A stretch of 35,342 nt of DNA from a virus (IMGVR_UViG_3300042556_000041:1-35342), one strand, 5' to 3'. Positions 7,986 to 15,407 are shown, counted from the stretch's first letter. The notes: generated by a model not told the origin, from the letters alone. Made by a program: numbers and translations.

Positions 7986-9301
7986 ATTCGCTCCTGTTTG
8001 TGAGTAGTCTCAAAGTCCCACATCTCATCGAGAGTAATGGTTTGCAGGGTTTTGCCTTTAGGTGGCGCTTGGTCTTTGTTCTCTTGCCGGTAGGCCACTG
8101 CTAACATTCTAAACGCATCTGCTGGATGTGAGCACCAGTCATGGCGAGGATTTTGCCTAAAAGTCTTCTTGTCCTCATCATATTCCCTTTGGTACTGTCT
8201 AAGTGCCTCCAGCCCCTCATCGCAGCTAGGGTCAAAATAGCAGTTGGGCAAGATCATCCGCACCGCCTGAATGCCGTCCTGAATGCCAATGTCAGGCACG
8301 ATTGCCAGCTTTGCCATGCCGCCCAAGTGCGCTGCCAATTGCTCAACAATCGACTTTCCACCTGATGCCAGCGTTTTGGCTCTAGCGTCATGTGGCAAAT
8401 AGTGCTTGGTGTAGCGGTAGCCCTTGTCAATGACCACCTGAGCAATTTCCTCAATGCTTGCGCCTGAGACTGCGTAATAGTCCATGACCCTGATCTCGCC
8501 CCTGACCACTTGGTAAAACCAAACCGCCGTGTCATCCCGATAGCCCAAGTCCCAAGCCGTAAACACAGGGCTTTCAGGATCAAAGGGTAAATCCCTAATA
8601 CGCCCCTGTTCATCAGCAAGCCGCATCTCTTGGCCGTAGTAAGCCCCGAGGATGGCGGCATCAAAGCTGCATTCGTATTCTTGGTCGTATTGGTCTTGGC
8701 TTAGCTGATCCCGTGCGTCTTTAAGCTCAGAGTCAGGCAGCAGCTTGGATATTGAGGCTGGTAGCCGAGTCAGAAACCAGCCTGGCGTTGCTTGGCTGAC
8801 CCTGTAAATGTCGTGAAACTGGTTTTTGCCCTTGGGAGTGCCGCCAAACACCGCCCAGCCCAGCCGGTCTGATAGCGTTGGCCGTATGACATTGCCCCAG
8901 ACGCTAGGCTTAAAGTCGCCGTATTCGTCAAGATAGACCCCGTTAAAGCCCAATCCCCGCATGGCATCTGCGTTGTCTGAGCCAAACAGCATGATCTTTG
9001 AGCCATTAACCAGCTCGACCAGCAAGTCAGCTTCGTTGGTGTTTTTGGTAATCGGGGCTGCGTAATGCTTGAGGTAGTCCCATGCCACCCGCTTGGCTTG
9101 GCTACGAAACGGGGCAATGTAGGCGTATTGCGCCATCCTGTTGCCTTCAGTGATTGCCCGTTTGATAATGTCGTTGATGGCTGCGACTGTCTTGCCAGCC
9201 CTTCGGTGAGCCACTAAACAGGCCCATCGCTCCGTTCTATGGTGGAACGGCATGAATGCGTCCCGTGGGCTGTAAGGAAGGACTACTTCCCGTTTGCCCA
9301 T
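7982..9301 (-). CDS. terL: Terminase large subunit
   Basis: This 439-aa protein has the full TerL plan. The ATPase has a Walker A motif AHRRAGKT at residues 31-38, a Walker B VYLDEY at 122-127 and a coupling motif GGTPKGK at 153-159. The RNase H-like nuclease follows, with TAWDLGYRDDTAVW at about 248-261 (Asp251 as metal ligand) and a late Asp in HPADAFRML near the C-terminus. It packages DNA into the procapsid through the portal and cuts concatemers. The length is normal. The lack of a physical end in the assembly fits headful cutting. The start overlaps the end of the TerS gene by 19 bp. Confidence 0.95.
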   Translation of the reverse strand: MGKREVVLPYSPRDAFMPFHHRTERWACLVAHRRAGKTVAAINDIIKRAITEGNRMAQYAYIAPFRSQAKRVAWDYLKHYAAPITKNTNEADLLVELVNGSKIMLFGSDNADAMRGLGFNGVYLDEYGDFKPSVWGNVIRPTLSDRLGWAVFGGTPKGKNQFHDIYRVSQATPGWFLTRLPASISKLLPDSELKDARDQLSQDQYDQEYECSFDAAILGAYYGQEMRLADEQGRIRDLPFDPESPVFTAWDLGYRDDTAVWFYQVVRGEIRVMDYYAVSGASIEEIAQVVIDKGYRYTKHYLPHDARAKTLASGGKSIVEQLAAHLGGMAKLAIVPDIGIQDGIQAVRMILPNCYFDPSCDEGLEALRQYQREYDEDKKTFRQNPRHDWCSHPADAFRMLAVAYRQENKDQAPPKGKTLQTITLDEMWDFETTHKQERI

Positions 9302-9600
9302 GTAACCACCATTTCAATTGGGCCGTCATCTGCGCCAGTGTGCTCTGTCCTTGCCAGCTTAGGGACATGGTACTCAATCACAGACTGAAACAGCTCAAAT
9401 GCCTTGGCTGGGTTTGGCTTAACATCATGGGCTGGATCGCCGTTAGCGACTGCATCAAGCCATTGGGCTAGTCTAGGTGCGTTATCGTCAACAAACAGCG
9501 CTATGGCCTCCCTAGCCTGTGCTGTGACCTTGTTTGGAACACCCGCCGCCCTACCGCCGTATTTGGGTCTATTTTTAATTACTTTAGATTCGGAAGTCAT
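9283..9600 (-). CDS. terS: Terminase small subunit
   Basis: This 105-aa protein opens with KYGGRAAGVPNKVTAQAREA (residues 13-32), a basic segment typical of one class of phage small terminases and related DNA-binding proteins, followed by helical regions. It lies directly before TerL and overlaps it by 19 bp. Small terminases form a ring that recognises the packaging site and regulates TerL. The ATG at 9600 overlaps the stop of the upstream 737-aa gene. The short length relative to P22 gp3 (162 aa) suggests it lacks an extended C-terminal region. Confidence 0.82.
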   Translation of the reverse strand: MTSESKVIKNRPKYGGRAAGVPNKVTAQAREAIALFVDDNAPRLAQWLDAVANGDPAHDVKPNPAKAFELFQSVIEYHVPKLARTEHTGADDGPIEMVVTWANGK

Positions 9601-11810
9601 GCCAAAGCCTTTGCTAATTCATTTTGGATAGAAGCAATTGGCTGGCCTTCCTGTATGGCTTTACGCATCTCTGGCGTGATGTCAAGGTAACGCACTGTTT
9701 CTTTGTTTTGGTACATTGATGGCATCCCGTCTATGGTGCTTCGATCAGTAGGAACTTGTGTCTCTCCTACCTGTGCGCCGTATTTCTTGCCTTGTTTGTT
9801 GAGGAAAGCAGGGTAAATTTCATCGTAGTATTTTTTCATACCTTCGCCGCCAATGGTCAAATCATTGCCCTTAATTGTCCCCATTCCTTGAGCTTGGTCA
9901 TGGCTTAGAATTTTTTGAGCAATAGATTTGCCTAAAACCTCATCTATGCTTTTGCCTTTGGCTGCGCCATCAACAAATTTACCATCTACAACATTGCCCT
10001 CAAATGTAGGCTGCCCGTTTTTGGTTGCAGTAATTGTGGTTGTGCCTTGGTTAGGATAACCAGCCGAAAAATCAATTTGGTCAACATTTTGGCGCAATTG
10101 GTCAGAAAAGCGATCAACTTGCTGCTTGCCCGTAGTAAGGCCAATTCTGTCATAGCCCTTGTCTACCGCCTCTTTTAGCGCCCGTTTTAGCGCCAGTTGA
10201 TGCCATGTGTCTTTAAAGGGTGCGTCTGGGACACCCTTGTCTTGTTCTACAACGGAATAAAACTCATCATCTAATCTTTTTGCTTCTTCATTAAGGCGTT
10301 TGATTTCTGCATTTATTGCCTTAAATTTAACCATTTCTGAATCTGGCAGGGCAGCAGCTTCTTCCAATAATTTAGCCCTGCTTTGAACAACAGTAAGCAA
10401 TTCATTTTCAATCAGTTCTGGTGTTCTGGTATTTTTTGTCAAATACCCTTTTTCCCGCCCAGCCTGATGCCAATCTGACTGCACCTCCTCAATCAGCAGC
10501 ATCTTTTTGCCGTCAGCGTCTATGCGATCATTGACCCGCATGTGCGCCAAGATGTTTGGCTCGTCAAAATGAGAAGACCTGTAAGTTTTTAACCCAATTT
10601 GGTTTTTTAGCTCTTGCGCCGTAGCTTCTGCCTGATCTCTTAACTTTCTTGACTCTGAAACTTTTTGATACAGCCCCACTACGGCTGGATCGCCAGGGTT
10701 AAGCTCACTTGCGGCTTTCCATTGTTCCATCAGATCAGCAGTTTGCCGCCTTAAATCCCCCGCCGCTATTTGAGCAACATCTAATTCGGCTTTTCCTTTA
10801 ACAGGCGTAGTTAACAAAATTTCACGATAATTTTCACCGCCTGGCAATTGATATTTTTCGTATTTTGTTGGGGTTGGCTCTGGAACTGTATAAATAGCAT
10901 TGGCCTCAGCATCGCGCATTTCTTGCAAAGCTCTTAACTGATTGTCTGCTCTTTGCGAAACTTCTCGTGGTGTTCCAAAAGAATCTATGTCTTTGTATAA
11001 CGCCTGTATTTGTGGCTCGTACTTGTCAAACACCGCCTTGCGTTGGGCTATGCCTAATGGGTCTTCCGTAATAGCGCCGCCAAGTTGCTTTTCTTGCACG
11101 TTGATGCGATTGCCAGCAATGTAGTCTTGCACTTCCTGACGGGTTACATTGGGCTTGCCCCTCAAAAACTCATCAAGCCCCATAGTCTCCATTTCGTACT
11201 TTTTAACATCTTGGCCTTTTGCCAGATCGTTTAGGAATGACTCGCCGCTGCCCTGTTTACGGGGAATGTTAAGGGCTTGCTGTTCTACTGCGCTGTAAAA
11301 GCCCAATGGCGACACTTCCGCTTTTGGCTTGGTTGTTATGTTGCCCAGCAGGGACGGCTGTTCTGGCATTACGCCAGGCATTAGACTCTGCCGCTGCAAA
11401 TAGCCTTCGGTCATCCGCGCAGCCGTAGGCGCAAGTGCTTTAGCCCCCGCAACCCCTGCCCTGACCAATGGCGCTAGGTTTAACGGCACAAACGATGCAG
11501 CCTGACCCGCCACTTGCCCAGCCCTTGATGTCGGCGCTAGCGGCAGCGTTTTAAGGAAATGCTCCGTGTCATACGGCACTTTGATTTTTGGCTCGTATTG
11601 CACATCCCCAAACACTTCCATTGGCTTTGGGCTTTGGAACATGTTAAGTAAATCTGATGGCAAGCCTAGCAAGCCAGCAGTGCGCCCTCGCATCACATCT
11701 ACGGGCAAATTCGCAGCGTCTTGCGGGTTGCCGGTATTGCCCCTAAAAGCCTTGGGATAGATGCCAAACGCTGGGCCTAACGCTTGGGCAAGTTCTTGCT
11801 CAGTCGCCAT
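9597..11810 (-). CDS. Large polyvalent-type phage protein
   Basis: This 737-aa protein is the second largest here. Residues 1-150 include a hydrophobic stretch near 105-130 (AASFVPLNLAPLVRAGVAG) that may be membrane-active. Residues about 420-455 (HMRVNDRIDADGKKMLLIEE, then VQSDWHQAGREKGY) and about 530-575 (DAPFKDTWHQLALKRAL, then GYDRIGLTTGKQQVDRF) form a block that I remember as common in large phage polyproteins and virion-injected proteins. A later segment, MKKYYDEIYPAFLNKQGKKY, also belongs to that block. The middle is predicted to be helical. It lies just before the terminase genes, not among the ejection proteins. The enzymatic activity of this block is not known to me; injection into the host is an inference from family context. 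Confidence 0.75.
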   Translation of the reverse strand: MATEQELAQALGPAFGIYPKAFRGNTGNPQDAANLPVDVMRGRTAGLLGLPSDLLNMFQSPKPMEVFGDVQYEPKIKVPYDTEHFLKTLPLAPTSRAGQVAGQAASFVPLNLAPLVRAGVAGAKALAPTAARMTEGYLQRQSLMPGVMPEQPSLLGNITTKPKAEVSPLGFYSAVEQQALNIPRKQGSGESFLNDLAKGQDVKKYEMETMGLDEFLRGKPNVTRQEVQDYIAGNRINVQEKQLGGAITEDPLGIAQRKAVFDKYEPQIQALYKDIDSFGTPREVSQRADNQLRALQEMRDAEANAIYTVPEPTPTKYEKYQLPGGENYREILLTTPVKGKAELDVAQIAAGDLRRQTADLMEQWKAASELNPGDPAVVGLYQKVSESRKLRDQAEATAQELKNQIGLKTYRSSHFDEPNILAHMRVNDRIDADGKKMLLIEEVQSDWHQAGREKGYLTKNTRTPELIENELLTVVQSRAKLLEEAAALPDSEMVKFKAINAEIKRLNEEAKRLDDEFYSVVEQDKGVPDAPFKDTWHQLALKRALKEAVDKGYDRIGLTTGKQQVDRFSDQLRQNVDQIDFSAGYPNQGTTTITATKNGQPTFEGNVVDGKFVDGAAKGKSIDEVLGKSIAQKILSHDQAQGMGTIKGNDLTIGGEGMKKYYDEIYPAFLNKQGKKYGAQVGETQVPTDRSTIDGMPSMYQNKETVRYLDITPEMRKAIQEGQPIASIQNELAKALA

Positions 11811-12480
11811 CTTGCTCTTTCATGTTGATGAGGCCGTTTAGCATTCTGCTTCTAGTGCTGTGCCAAGGCTTGCTGTGGTCGCAGTCCTTGTAGTGGAAAA
11901 ACTCCGGTATGCCCAAAGTGTAATGCGCTATCTTGGCGTTGGGGTTGTCTTGCTCACCCACCAGCACATTCCACTGTTTAGGCAGCTCACCAATCAGGGA
12001 GTCAGGTAGCCAGGTAAACCGATGCAAGTCACTGCCACTGTGATCGTCCACAAAGTCTGGGGTTAACACATTGTTCCGAGGATGCTCACAATTCCACAGG
12101 ATCAGGCTTGACCAGTTCTTCCTTGGGTAGTCATCGTTCTTGGCCTCCATAGGCGTGTTAATGTACTTTTTGGGGTGCTTGGTCTTGTAGTCGTGCTTAA
12201 CGACCTGTACGGCTTTTGTGGGGTCAAACAGCTTGTTCAGCTCATCTATGTCGCCCAGCATCAGCATGTCTGAGGCATCCATAAAGATTGCCTTGCCCTT
12301 GAACCCTGTGAAATACGGAACTAGAAATCTTTGATAGATAAAGGCGTTTGTGCCGTCCCGCTGTTTGCCGTAGAAAGGCGTGATTGCTACTGGCTCTTTG
12401 GTTCGCTCAATCAGGCTTTGACAGAAAACATGAAAGCCAACAGCCTCCCTGGGGTCGTAGCCTGCAAAGATGCGGATCAT
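11800..12480 (-). CDS. Putative glycosyltransferase (GT8-like)
   Basis: This 226-aa protein has a Rossmann-type start (MIRIFAGYDPREAVGFHVF) and a DxxD metal/nucleotide motif in IFMDASDML at residues 65-73. A late His-containing segment, IAHYTLGIPEF, lies near the C-terminus. This arrangement matches the compact GT-A/GT8-like transferases I remember in several phages. It would transfer a sugar from a nucleotide sugar to an unknown acceptor, such as the virion, host envelope or DNA. It overlaps both neighbours by a few bases and should share a transcript with the DUF5856-like gene. I give the fold fair confidence and the substrate none. Confidence 0.75.
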   Translation of the reverse strand: MIRIFAGYDPREAVGFHVFCQSLIERTKEPVAITPFYGKQRDGTNAFIYQRFLVPYFTGFKGKAIFMDASDMLMLGDIDELNKLFDPTKAVQVVKHDYKTKHPKKYINTPMEAKNDDYPRKNWSSLILWNCEHPRNNVLTPDFVDDHSGSDLHRFTWLPDSLIGELPKQWNVLVGEQDNPNAKIAHYTLGIPEFFHYKDCDHSKPWHSTRSRMLNGLINMKEQDGD

Positions 12481-12842
12481 TTCAGTGTTAACTTGTACAG
12501 TGTCGAGTCGATCAGGGCAGCGATCTCATCAATGATGTTTTGTAGCTGGCTGTCATCTGGCATTGCTTTTCTGTTTTTCTCTACATAGTCGCAAATGCTC
12601 TCAAGGTAGCGCACAGGGTCTTTGGCGTTGTGGAAGTTCTCAGGGAAGGTCTTGATCTTCTGGTACGCACCAGAGTAAGCCTCTGCAAAGTTGTCCACCA
12701 GCTCAATGATTTCTGTGTAATAGCCACCTAAAGCCATGTGAACAGCAAAGGAGTCTGTGGATAAGTGCATGAAATGTGTGACTGTCCCACTGTGCAGCAA
12801 GGTGGAAATGAAGTCAGCAACATCTTTATCTTGAGCAGCCAT
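12477..12842 (-). CDS. Phage DUF5856-like helical protein
   Basis: This 121-aa protein contains FISTLLHSGTVTHFMHLSTD (residues 11-30), a tyrosine-rich segment with YYTEIIELVDNFAEAY, and a C-terminal QNIIDEIAALIDSTLYKL. These match my memory of a widespread phage family annotated as DUF5856, related in look to small helical ferritin/Dps-like folds. The histidines in HSxTxTHxxHL could bind metal, but no function is established. I chose the ATG at 12842 because AAGGAG lies 8-12 nt upstream; a longer frame starting at 12917 lacks a ribosome site. A promoter candidate sits 20 bp upstream of the start. Confidence 0.8.
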   Translation of the reverse strand: MAAQDKDVADFISTLLHSGTVTHFMHLSTDSFAVHMALGGYYTEIIELVDNFAEAYSGAYQKIKTFPENFHNAKDPVRYLESICDYVEKNRKAMPDDSQLQNIIDEIAALIDSTLYKLTLK

Positions 12843-12861
12843 GATGAATTCTCCTTGTTTT

Positions 12862-12890
12862 ATTTTAGCATTTCCCATAGGACAAGCCAA
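12862..12890 (-). promoter_or_regulatory. Sigma70-like promoter for the DUF5856-like/glycosyltransferase genes
   Basis: On the minus strand TTGGCT (12890-12885) is followed after 17 bp by TAAAAT (12867-12862). It matches consensus at 4/6 and 5/6 positions with ideal spacing. Transcription would begin near 12855, giving a short leader that carries the AAGGAG ribosome site of the ATG at 12842. Confidence 0.5.
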
Positions 12891-12919
12891 GCGGATGATA
12901 TCCCCGACTTCAGCCATCT

Positions 12920-13234
12920 TATTCAGACTACTGCACCCATAAGGTCTAGGTTAGATTTCCAGAGCGCCCTCATATCGTTGGGCTAGCCGTCACATCACCA
13001 CGTTTGCTCTGTTCCTGTGATACCCCTAGCAAGTTCACGCGCTGGCTTGTCAGTAGGCGCATCGCTTTCCTCGATAGCCACCGCGACATGGGTGCATTGT
13101 TTCGTCATCAGCAATCGGCACTGGACGCAGAAAAGCCACTTTCTACTGCGTTCTGATGCCGACACATCAGTCCCCTCTAAAGGGTAACGCATGAGAAAAT
13201 GGCCTCATGTCTGTCTTGTGTGTCGGCACTTGAC
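12920..13234 (-). ncRNA. Candidate structured non-coding RNA, about 315 nt
   Basis: This region lies between the HNH gene and the next promoter. A perfect consensus promoter (13241-13270) would start leftward RNA near 13234. The RNA can form a 10-bp perfect stem (13219-13228 with 13157-13166) that encloses two hairpins, 13204-13209/13190-13195 and 13181-13184/13173-13176, a three-way junction. Downstream are ACGCAG/CTGCGT (13146-13151 with 13125-13130) and CAGAGC/GCTCTG (13006-13011 with 12960-12965), which encloses GCCC/GGGC (12980-12983 with 12966-12969). No known RNA family is apparent to me, and the 3' end is not defined. The alternative is a short protein in the same place (12995-13192), which uses codons unlike its neighbours. 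Confidence 0.45.
12995..13192 (-). CDS. Possible 65-aa protein (competes with the ncRNA reading)
   Basis: An ATG at 13192 opens a 65-residue frame with CVQC at residues 22-25 and a third Cys at 33, which could suggest a zinc site. GAGG lies about 10 nt upstream, but both it and the start are inside a predicted hairpin (13190-13209). The frame uses AGA, AGG, CGA, TCG and ACG codons that are uncommon in the neighbouring genes, and I recognise no family. I therefore rank it below the structured-RNA explanation, although both could be true. Confidence 0.35.
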   Translation of the reverse strand: MRYPLEGTDVSASERSRKWLFCVQCRLLMTKQCTHVAVAIEESDAPTDKPARELARGITGTEQTW

Positions 13235-13240
13235 AAGCAA

Positions 13241-13270
13241 ATTATAGATCAGCCGGTAAAGGAATGTCAA
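13241..13270 (-). promoter_or_regulatory. Perfect consensus sigma70 promoter reading leftward
   Basis: On the minus strand TTGACA (13270-13265) and TATAAT (13246-13241) both match consensus at all six positions, 18 bp apart. The -10 overlaps the stop codon of the HNH gene. It is the best promoter I found in the window and points into the 324-bp interval without a convincing gene. Confidence 0.7.
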
Positions 13271-13553
13271 CAGGCCAAACAGATCGCAAACAATTAACAG
13301 TCTTGCTGTGGGCTTTCTGCCACTTCTCTATTCTTTCTTCTTTGCTTAACTTTGATCCTTGGTCGATCTCATAGTGGCATCTGAGGCACAAAGCAGCGAC
13401 CAAGTTGTCATCAGCCTTAATGCCCCTGCCCTTGTGACCGCCCCAATTGGTGTGGGCAGCTTGCACCATCTCACCAGACCCGCAAGATTGGCAGTCCAGA
13501 CCGGCCACCAGCTTTAACAGCTTCTTGCTTCTGATGTACTTGTGTTTTATCAC
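13242..13553 (-). CDS. HNH-type zinc-binding nuclease-like protein
   Basis: This 103-aa protein has the ligands of a small HNH/treble-clef fold: CQSC at 21-24, His34 (AAHTNWGG), His40, Asn50 (DDNLVAALC) and CLRCH at 56-60. It resembles the DUF1364/Ref-like group that lambdoid phages encode near recombination genes. Such proteins nick or cleave DNA; Ref needs RecA, but whether this protein does is unknown. It is encoded among RusA and conserved phage genes, with 4-bp overlap to its upstream neighbour. Its stop coincides with the -10 of a strong promoter. Confidence 0.75.
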   Translation of the reverse strand: MIKHKYIRSKKLLKLVAGLDCQSCGSGEMVQAAHTNWGGHKGRGIKADDNLVAALCLRCHYEIDQGSKLSKEERIEKWQKAHSKTVNCLRSVWPVDIPLPADL

Positions 13554-13879
13554 CTGTGCGCCCCGTCCTGTGTCCTGTTGGTGGCCTCGCGGCTGCGCCA
13601 GATTTCTATGTCAAGCCTTGCTGCCTCAATCTCCCATTTGAGGGTTTCTTCCTTTTCTACAGCCAGCGCCAAACCTTTGATGAGCTGGACATACTCAGGG
13701 TCAGCATAAGCCTCACGCTCCTGTGCGTTTGCAGCCTCTACACCAGACTTTAAAGAGTCCTTCATCAGCATGGCCTTTTTAGACTTGCGAAACTCCTCAA
13801 GGTAGACCCGCTGGGCTTTGGCCTCGCCGTAGAGTGGTGCTCGATCCCTGATTGACTGTGCTGCGGCTTCGGGAATCAA
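13550..13879 (-). CDS. Conserved helical phage protein, unknown
   Basis: This 109-aa protein is almost all helix and highly charged. It includes AKAQRVYLEEFRKSKKAMLM (residues 20-39), NAQEREAYADPEYV and a C-terminal IEIWRSREATNR. I remember this exact layout in many phages that carry ERF or RecT annealases, usually next to the gene that lies upstream here, but no function has been assigned. A role with the recombination proteins is likely by association only. It overlaps both neighbours by 4 bp. Confidence 0.8.
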   Translation of the reverse strand: MIPEAAAQSIRDRAPLYGEAKAQRVYLEEFRKSKKAMLMKDSLKSGVEAANAQEREAYADPEYVQLIKGLALAVEKEETLKWEIEAARLDIEIWRSREATNRTQDGAHR

Positions 13880-14505
13880 GTCTTTTCCTCAATCGTGTAG
13901 AACCAATCATCACCGGCTGACCACTTGCGTGTGCCGTCTACAGTCCACAAGTTTTTAGCAGCTTGGAAGTCTGGAAACTTTGTCTCAGCAGGGATCAGGC
14001 TTTGGTCGTACCACAGGCATCTGTTGTTGGGCTGGCAGGCAAATTGGCCGTTGTCCAACTTAATCCAATTGCAAGACTTGTGTTCTTCAGCTTGTTCTGT
14101 AAACCCTGTGTCAATCTCCATCCCGTCAGCGCAGAAGTCTACAGTAAACATGTATTTGCCAAAGTGCCACAGCTTATCTTTGCCAAGGAACTTAACACCA
14201 AGATTGCGTAGCCCGATCTTTTCCACAATTGTGAACTTGTAGCCCATGCAGTCCCACAATTGGAGTGTGTCAATAGGCAGGTTGCCAGCGTCTGCATGCC
14301 ACACATACGCATGGATAGGCAGCTTGTCGTAAAGCGCCCCGTAAGCAGGCAGCAGCGACTCAATGCGAAACACTTGGCCGCGCAAGGCTTTCAGGCTGAC
14401 CCAAATGGCTGGCTCTAACTCACCAAACCCCTTTTCAAAGTTGTACAAAAACTCACGCTTAACAAAACACTTAACAGGCGGCAGTGATGCCACGATATAG
14501 CTCAT
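13876..14505 (-). CDS. Conserved phage protein of unknown function
   Basis: This 209-aa protein begins MSYIVASLPPVKCFVKREF. It contains YGALYDKLPIHAYVWHADA (about residues 55-73), LPIDTLQLWDCMGYKFTIVE, HFGKYMFTVDFC and DNGQFACQPNNRCLWYD. These blocks recur in a large family of uncharacterised proteins in aquatic phages as I remember them. No catalytic motif is obvious, and the many Trp/Tyr/Asp residues suggest a compact alpha/beta fold. It is coupled by 4-bp overlap to the helical protein that follows and abuts RusA. Confidence 0.8.
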   Translation of the reverse strand: MSYIVASLPPVKCFVKREFLYNFEKGFGELEPAIWVSLKALRGQVFRIESLLPAYGALYDKLPIHAYVWHADAGNLPIDTLQLWDCMGYKFTIVEKIGLRNLGVKFLGKDKLWHFGKYMFTVDFCADGMEIDTGFTEQAEEHKSCNWIKLDNGQFACQPNNRCLWYDQSLIPAETKFPDFQAAKNLWTVDGTRKWSAGDDWFYTIEEKT

Positions 14506-14918
14506 TAAATTTCCTTTATTCCAACATCAACACCCGCATTAGCTGCGTAAACTTTGGTCACATGGGCATCCACGATTTGCGTGTCATCCATGTAAACAAT
14601 CCCGTTCATGGCATCACAGATAGATTTCGCCACATTGTCCCAATCAGGCTTCTTTGTTGGGCGCTCCAGACCGCTTAAACAGGCTTCTGTGCGCTTTTTG
14701 GAGTACGACTTAGGCACTGCCAGCTTGATGTAGATATAAACCGCCACAGCGCCTTGCAACGGGGCTAAATCAACCATTGCAATGTTGGCGTGAAACCTGA
14801 CCAAATCTTCGTAACTGGTGGTCTTTTTGTCCGTGTAGGTTTGCACAAAGTTGCCGCGCCGAGCAAATTTAGGCCGTCCCTTGCCGTGGGGATCGCCTGG
14901 CACTTCAAATGTGACCAC
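14505..14918 (-). CDS. rusA: RusA-family Holliday junction resolvase
   Basis: This 137-aa protein has the RusA signature: a basic start GKGRPKFARRG (residues 12-22), KKPDWDN at 89-95 and YMDDTQIVD at 109-117. Asp92, Asp94 and Asp111/112 correspond to the metal-binding acids of RusA (Asp70, Asp72, Asp91). It cuts four-way junctions made during recombination and would debranch DNA before packaging. It uses a GTG start at 14918 with AGG 6 nt upstream, overlapping the preceding gene. RusA works with the ERF and exonuclease of the rightward operon, although it is on the other strand. Confidence 0.92.
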   Translation of the reverse strand: MVTFEVPGDPHGKGRPKFARRGNFVQTYTDKKTTSYEDLVRFHANIAMVDLAPLQGAVAVYIYIKLAVPKSYSKKRTEACLSGLERPTKKPDWDNVAKSICDAMNGIVYMDDTQIVDAHVTKVYAANAGVDVGIKEI

Positions 14919-15093
14919 GTTGCCTGTTCATTTCGTCACGCAGCGCATCAAACGCCGACTGCCCACGAATCCGCGCTATGTCGTATGACACCTTGCGCCA
15001 CCACAAATGGGCTGCGTTTGCCCCCGACTCTCTGGCCTTCTGCCTGTGCCGCCTGATCCATTCCCTCGCCTCGCATTGCAGCATGTGGTTCAT
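14905..15093 (-). CDS. Small conserved phage protein (DUF7696-like)
   Basis: This 62-aa basic protein contains EAREWIRRHRQKARESGA, AAHLWWRKVSYDIARIRG and ALRDEMNRQR. The spacing of EAR.WI, WW..V..DI and L...MNR matches my memory of a common small phage family near resolvase genes. I take the ATG at 15093, with AGG 8 nt upstream, over a GTG at 15102. It overlaps the previous gene (14948-15196) by 146 bp in another frame. Its amino-acid pattern is far more protein-like than the other frame there, so this frame is the constrained one. Function unknown. Confidence 0.75.
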   Translation of the reverse strand: MNHMLQCEAREWIRRHRQKARESGANAAHLWWRKVSYDIARIRGQSAFDALRDEMNRQRGHI

Positions 15094-15196
15094 CAATGTC
15101 ACCTGTTAACTCCAGTGCTTGGTTGATGATGTGCAAAGGGTAGCGTTTACCCTCACGGGCTTTGTCCAAAATCTGAGTGGCCGTGAAATGGTTCAT
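14948..15196 (-). CDS. Small phage protein with overlapped C-terminus
   Basis: This 82-aa frame starts at an ATG coupled to the Cro-like stop (ATGA). The first 34 residues (TATQILDKAREGKRYPLHII then NQALELTGD) look like a real small phage protein that normally ends about here. The remaining 48 residues read through the start of the next gene in another frame and look like low-complexity shadow sequence. Either the stop was lost, or an indel separated it from the following frame. Function unknown. Confidence 0.6.
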   Translation of the reverse strand: MNHFTATQILDKAREGKRYPLHIINQALELTGDIDEPHAAMRGEGMDQAAQAEGQRVGGKRSPFVVAQGVIRHSADSWAVGV

Positions 15197-15372
15197 TTAA
15201 ACCACTCCGGCTGCATAACCTGTAGCTGGTAGAGCCTGCCATTGGGCAGCTTTTTCCAATGCGTCACAGCAGCTCTAGACACCCCTAGCAGCCGCGCCAG
15301 CTTTGCCTTGCTGCCAGCCTTGGCAATGGCGTTGTGCAACGCCGCTTGTTGTTGTTCAGTGATTAATTTCAT
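15193..15372 (-). CDS. Cro/YdaS-like helix-turn-helix regulator
   Basis: This 59-aa protein holds one HTH at residues 20-41 (SKAKLARLLGVSRAAVTHWK), with the pattern of Cro and YdaS proteins. It is the first leftward gene, facing the early operon across 160 bp, as a lytic-switch repressor would. The candidate promoter -10 (15385-15380) would put the RNA start at about 15373, next to the ATG at 15372, so the message may be leaderless. The only obvious regulator in the genome, with no integrase or cI-like partner, it probably tunes early transcription rather than keeping lysogeny. Likely operators are the 12-bp inverted repeats at 15379-15390 and 15479-15490. Confidence 0.85.
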   Translation of the reverse strand: MKLITEQQQAALHNAIAKAGSKAKLARLLGVSRAAVTHWKKLPNGRLYQLQVMQPEWFK

Positions 15373-15379
15373 CCCGCTG

Positions 15380-15407
15380 ATTGTATAGATTTCTAAGCAA
15401 TGTGCAA
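15380..15407 (-). promoter_or_regulatory. Leftward promoter candidate for the Cro-like gene
   Basis: The minus strand has TTGCAC (15407-15402) and TACAAT (15385-15380) with a 16-bp spacer. The -10 matches 5/6 and the -35 only 3/6. The expected start point is right at the ATG, suggesting a leaderless message, as for lambda cI from PRM. Confidence 0.45.

Noticed and set aside
12843-12917. N-terminal extension of the DUF5856-like protein from 12917
   Set aside because: It lacks a ribosome site and overlaps a promoter; the ATG at 12842 has AAGGAG upstream and matches the family start.
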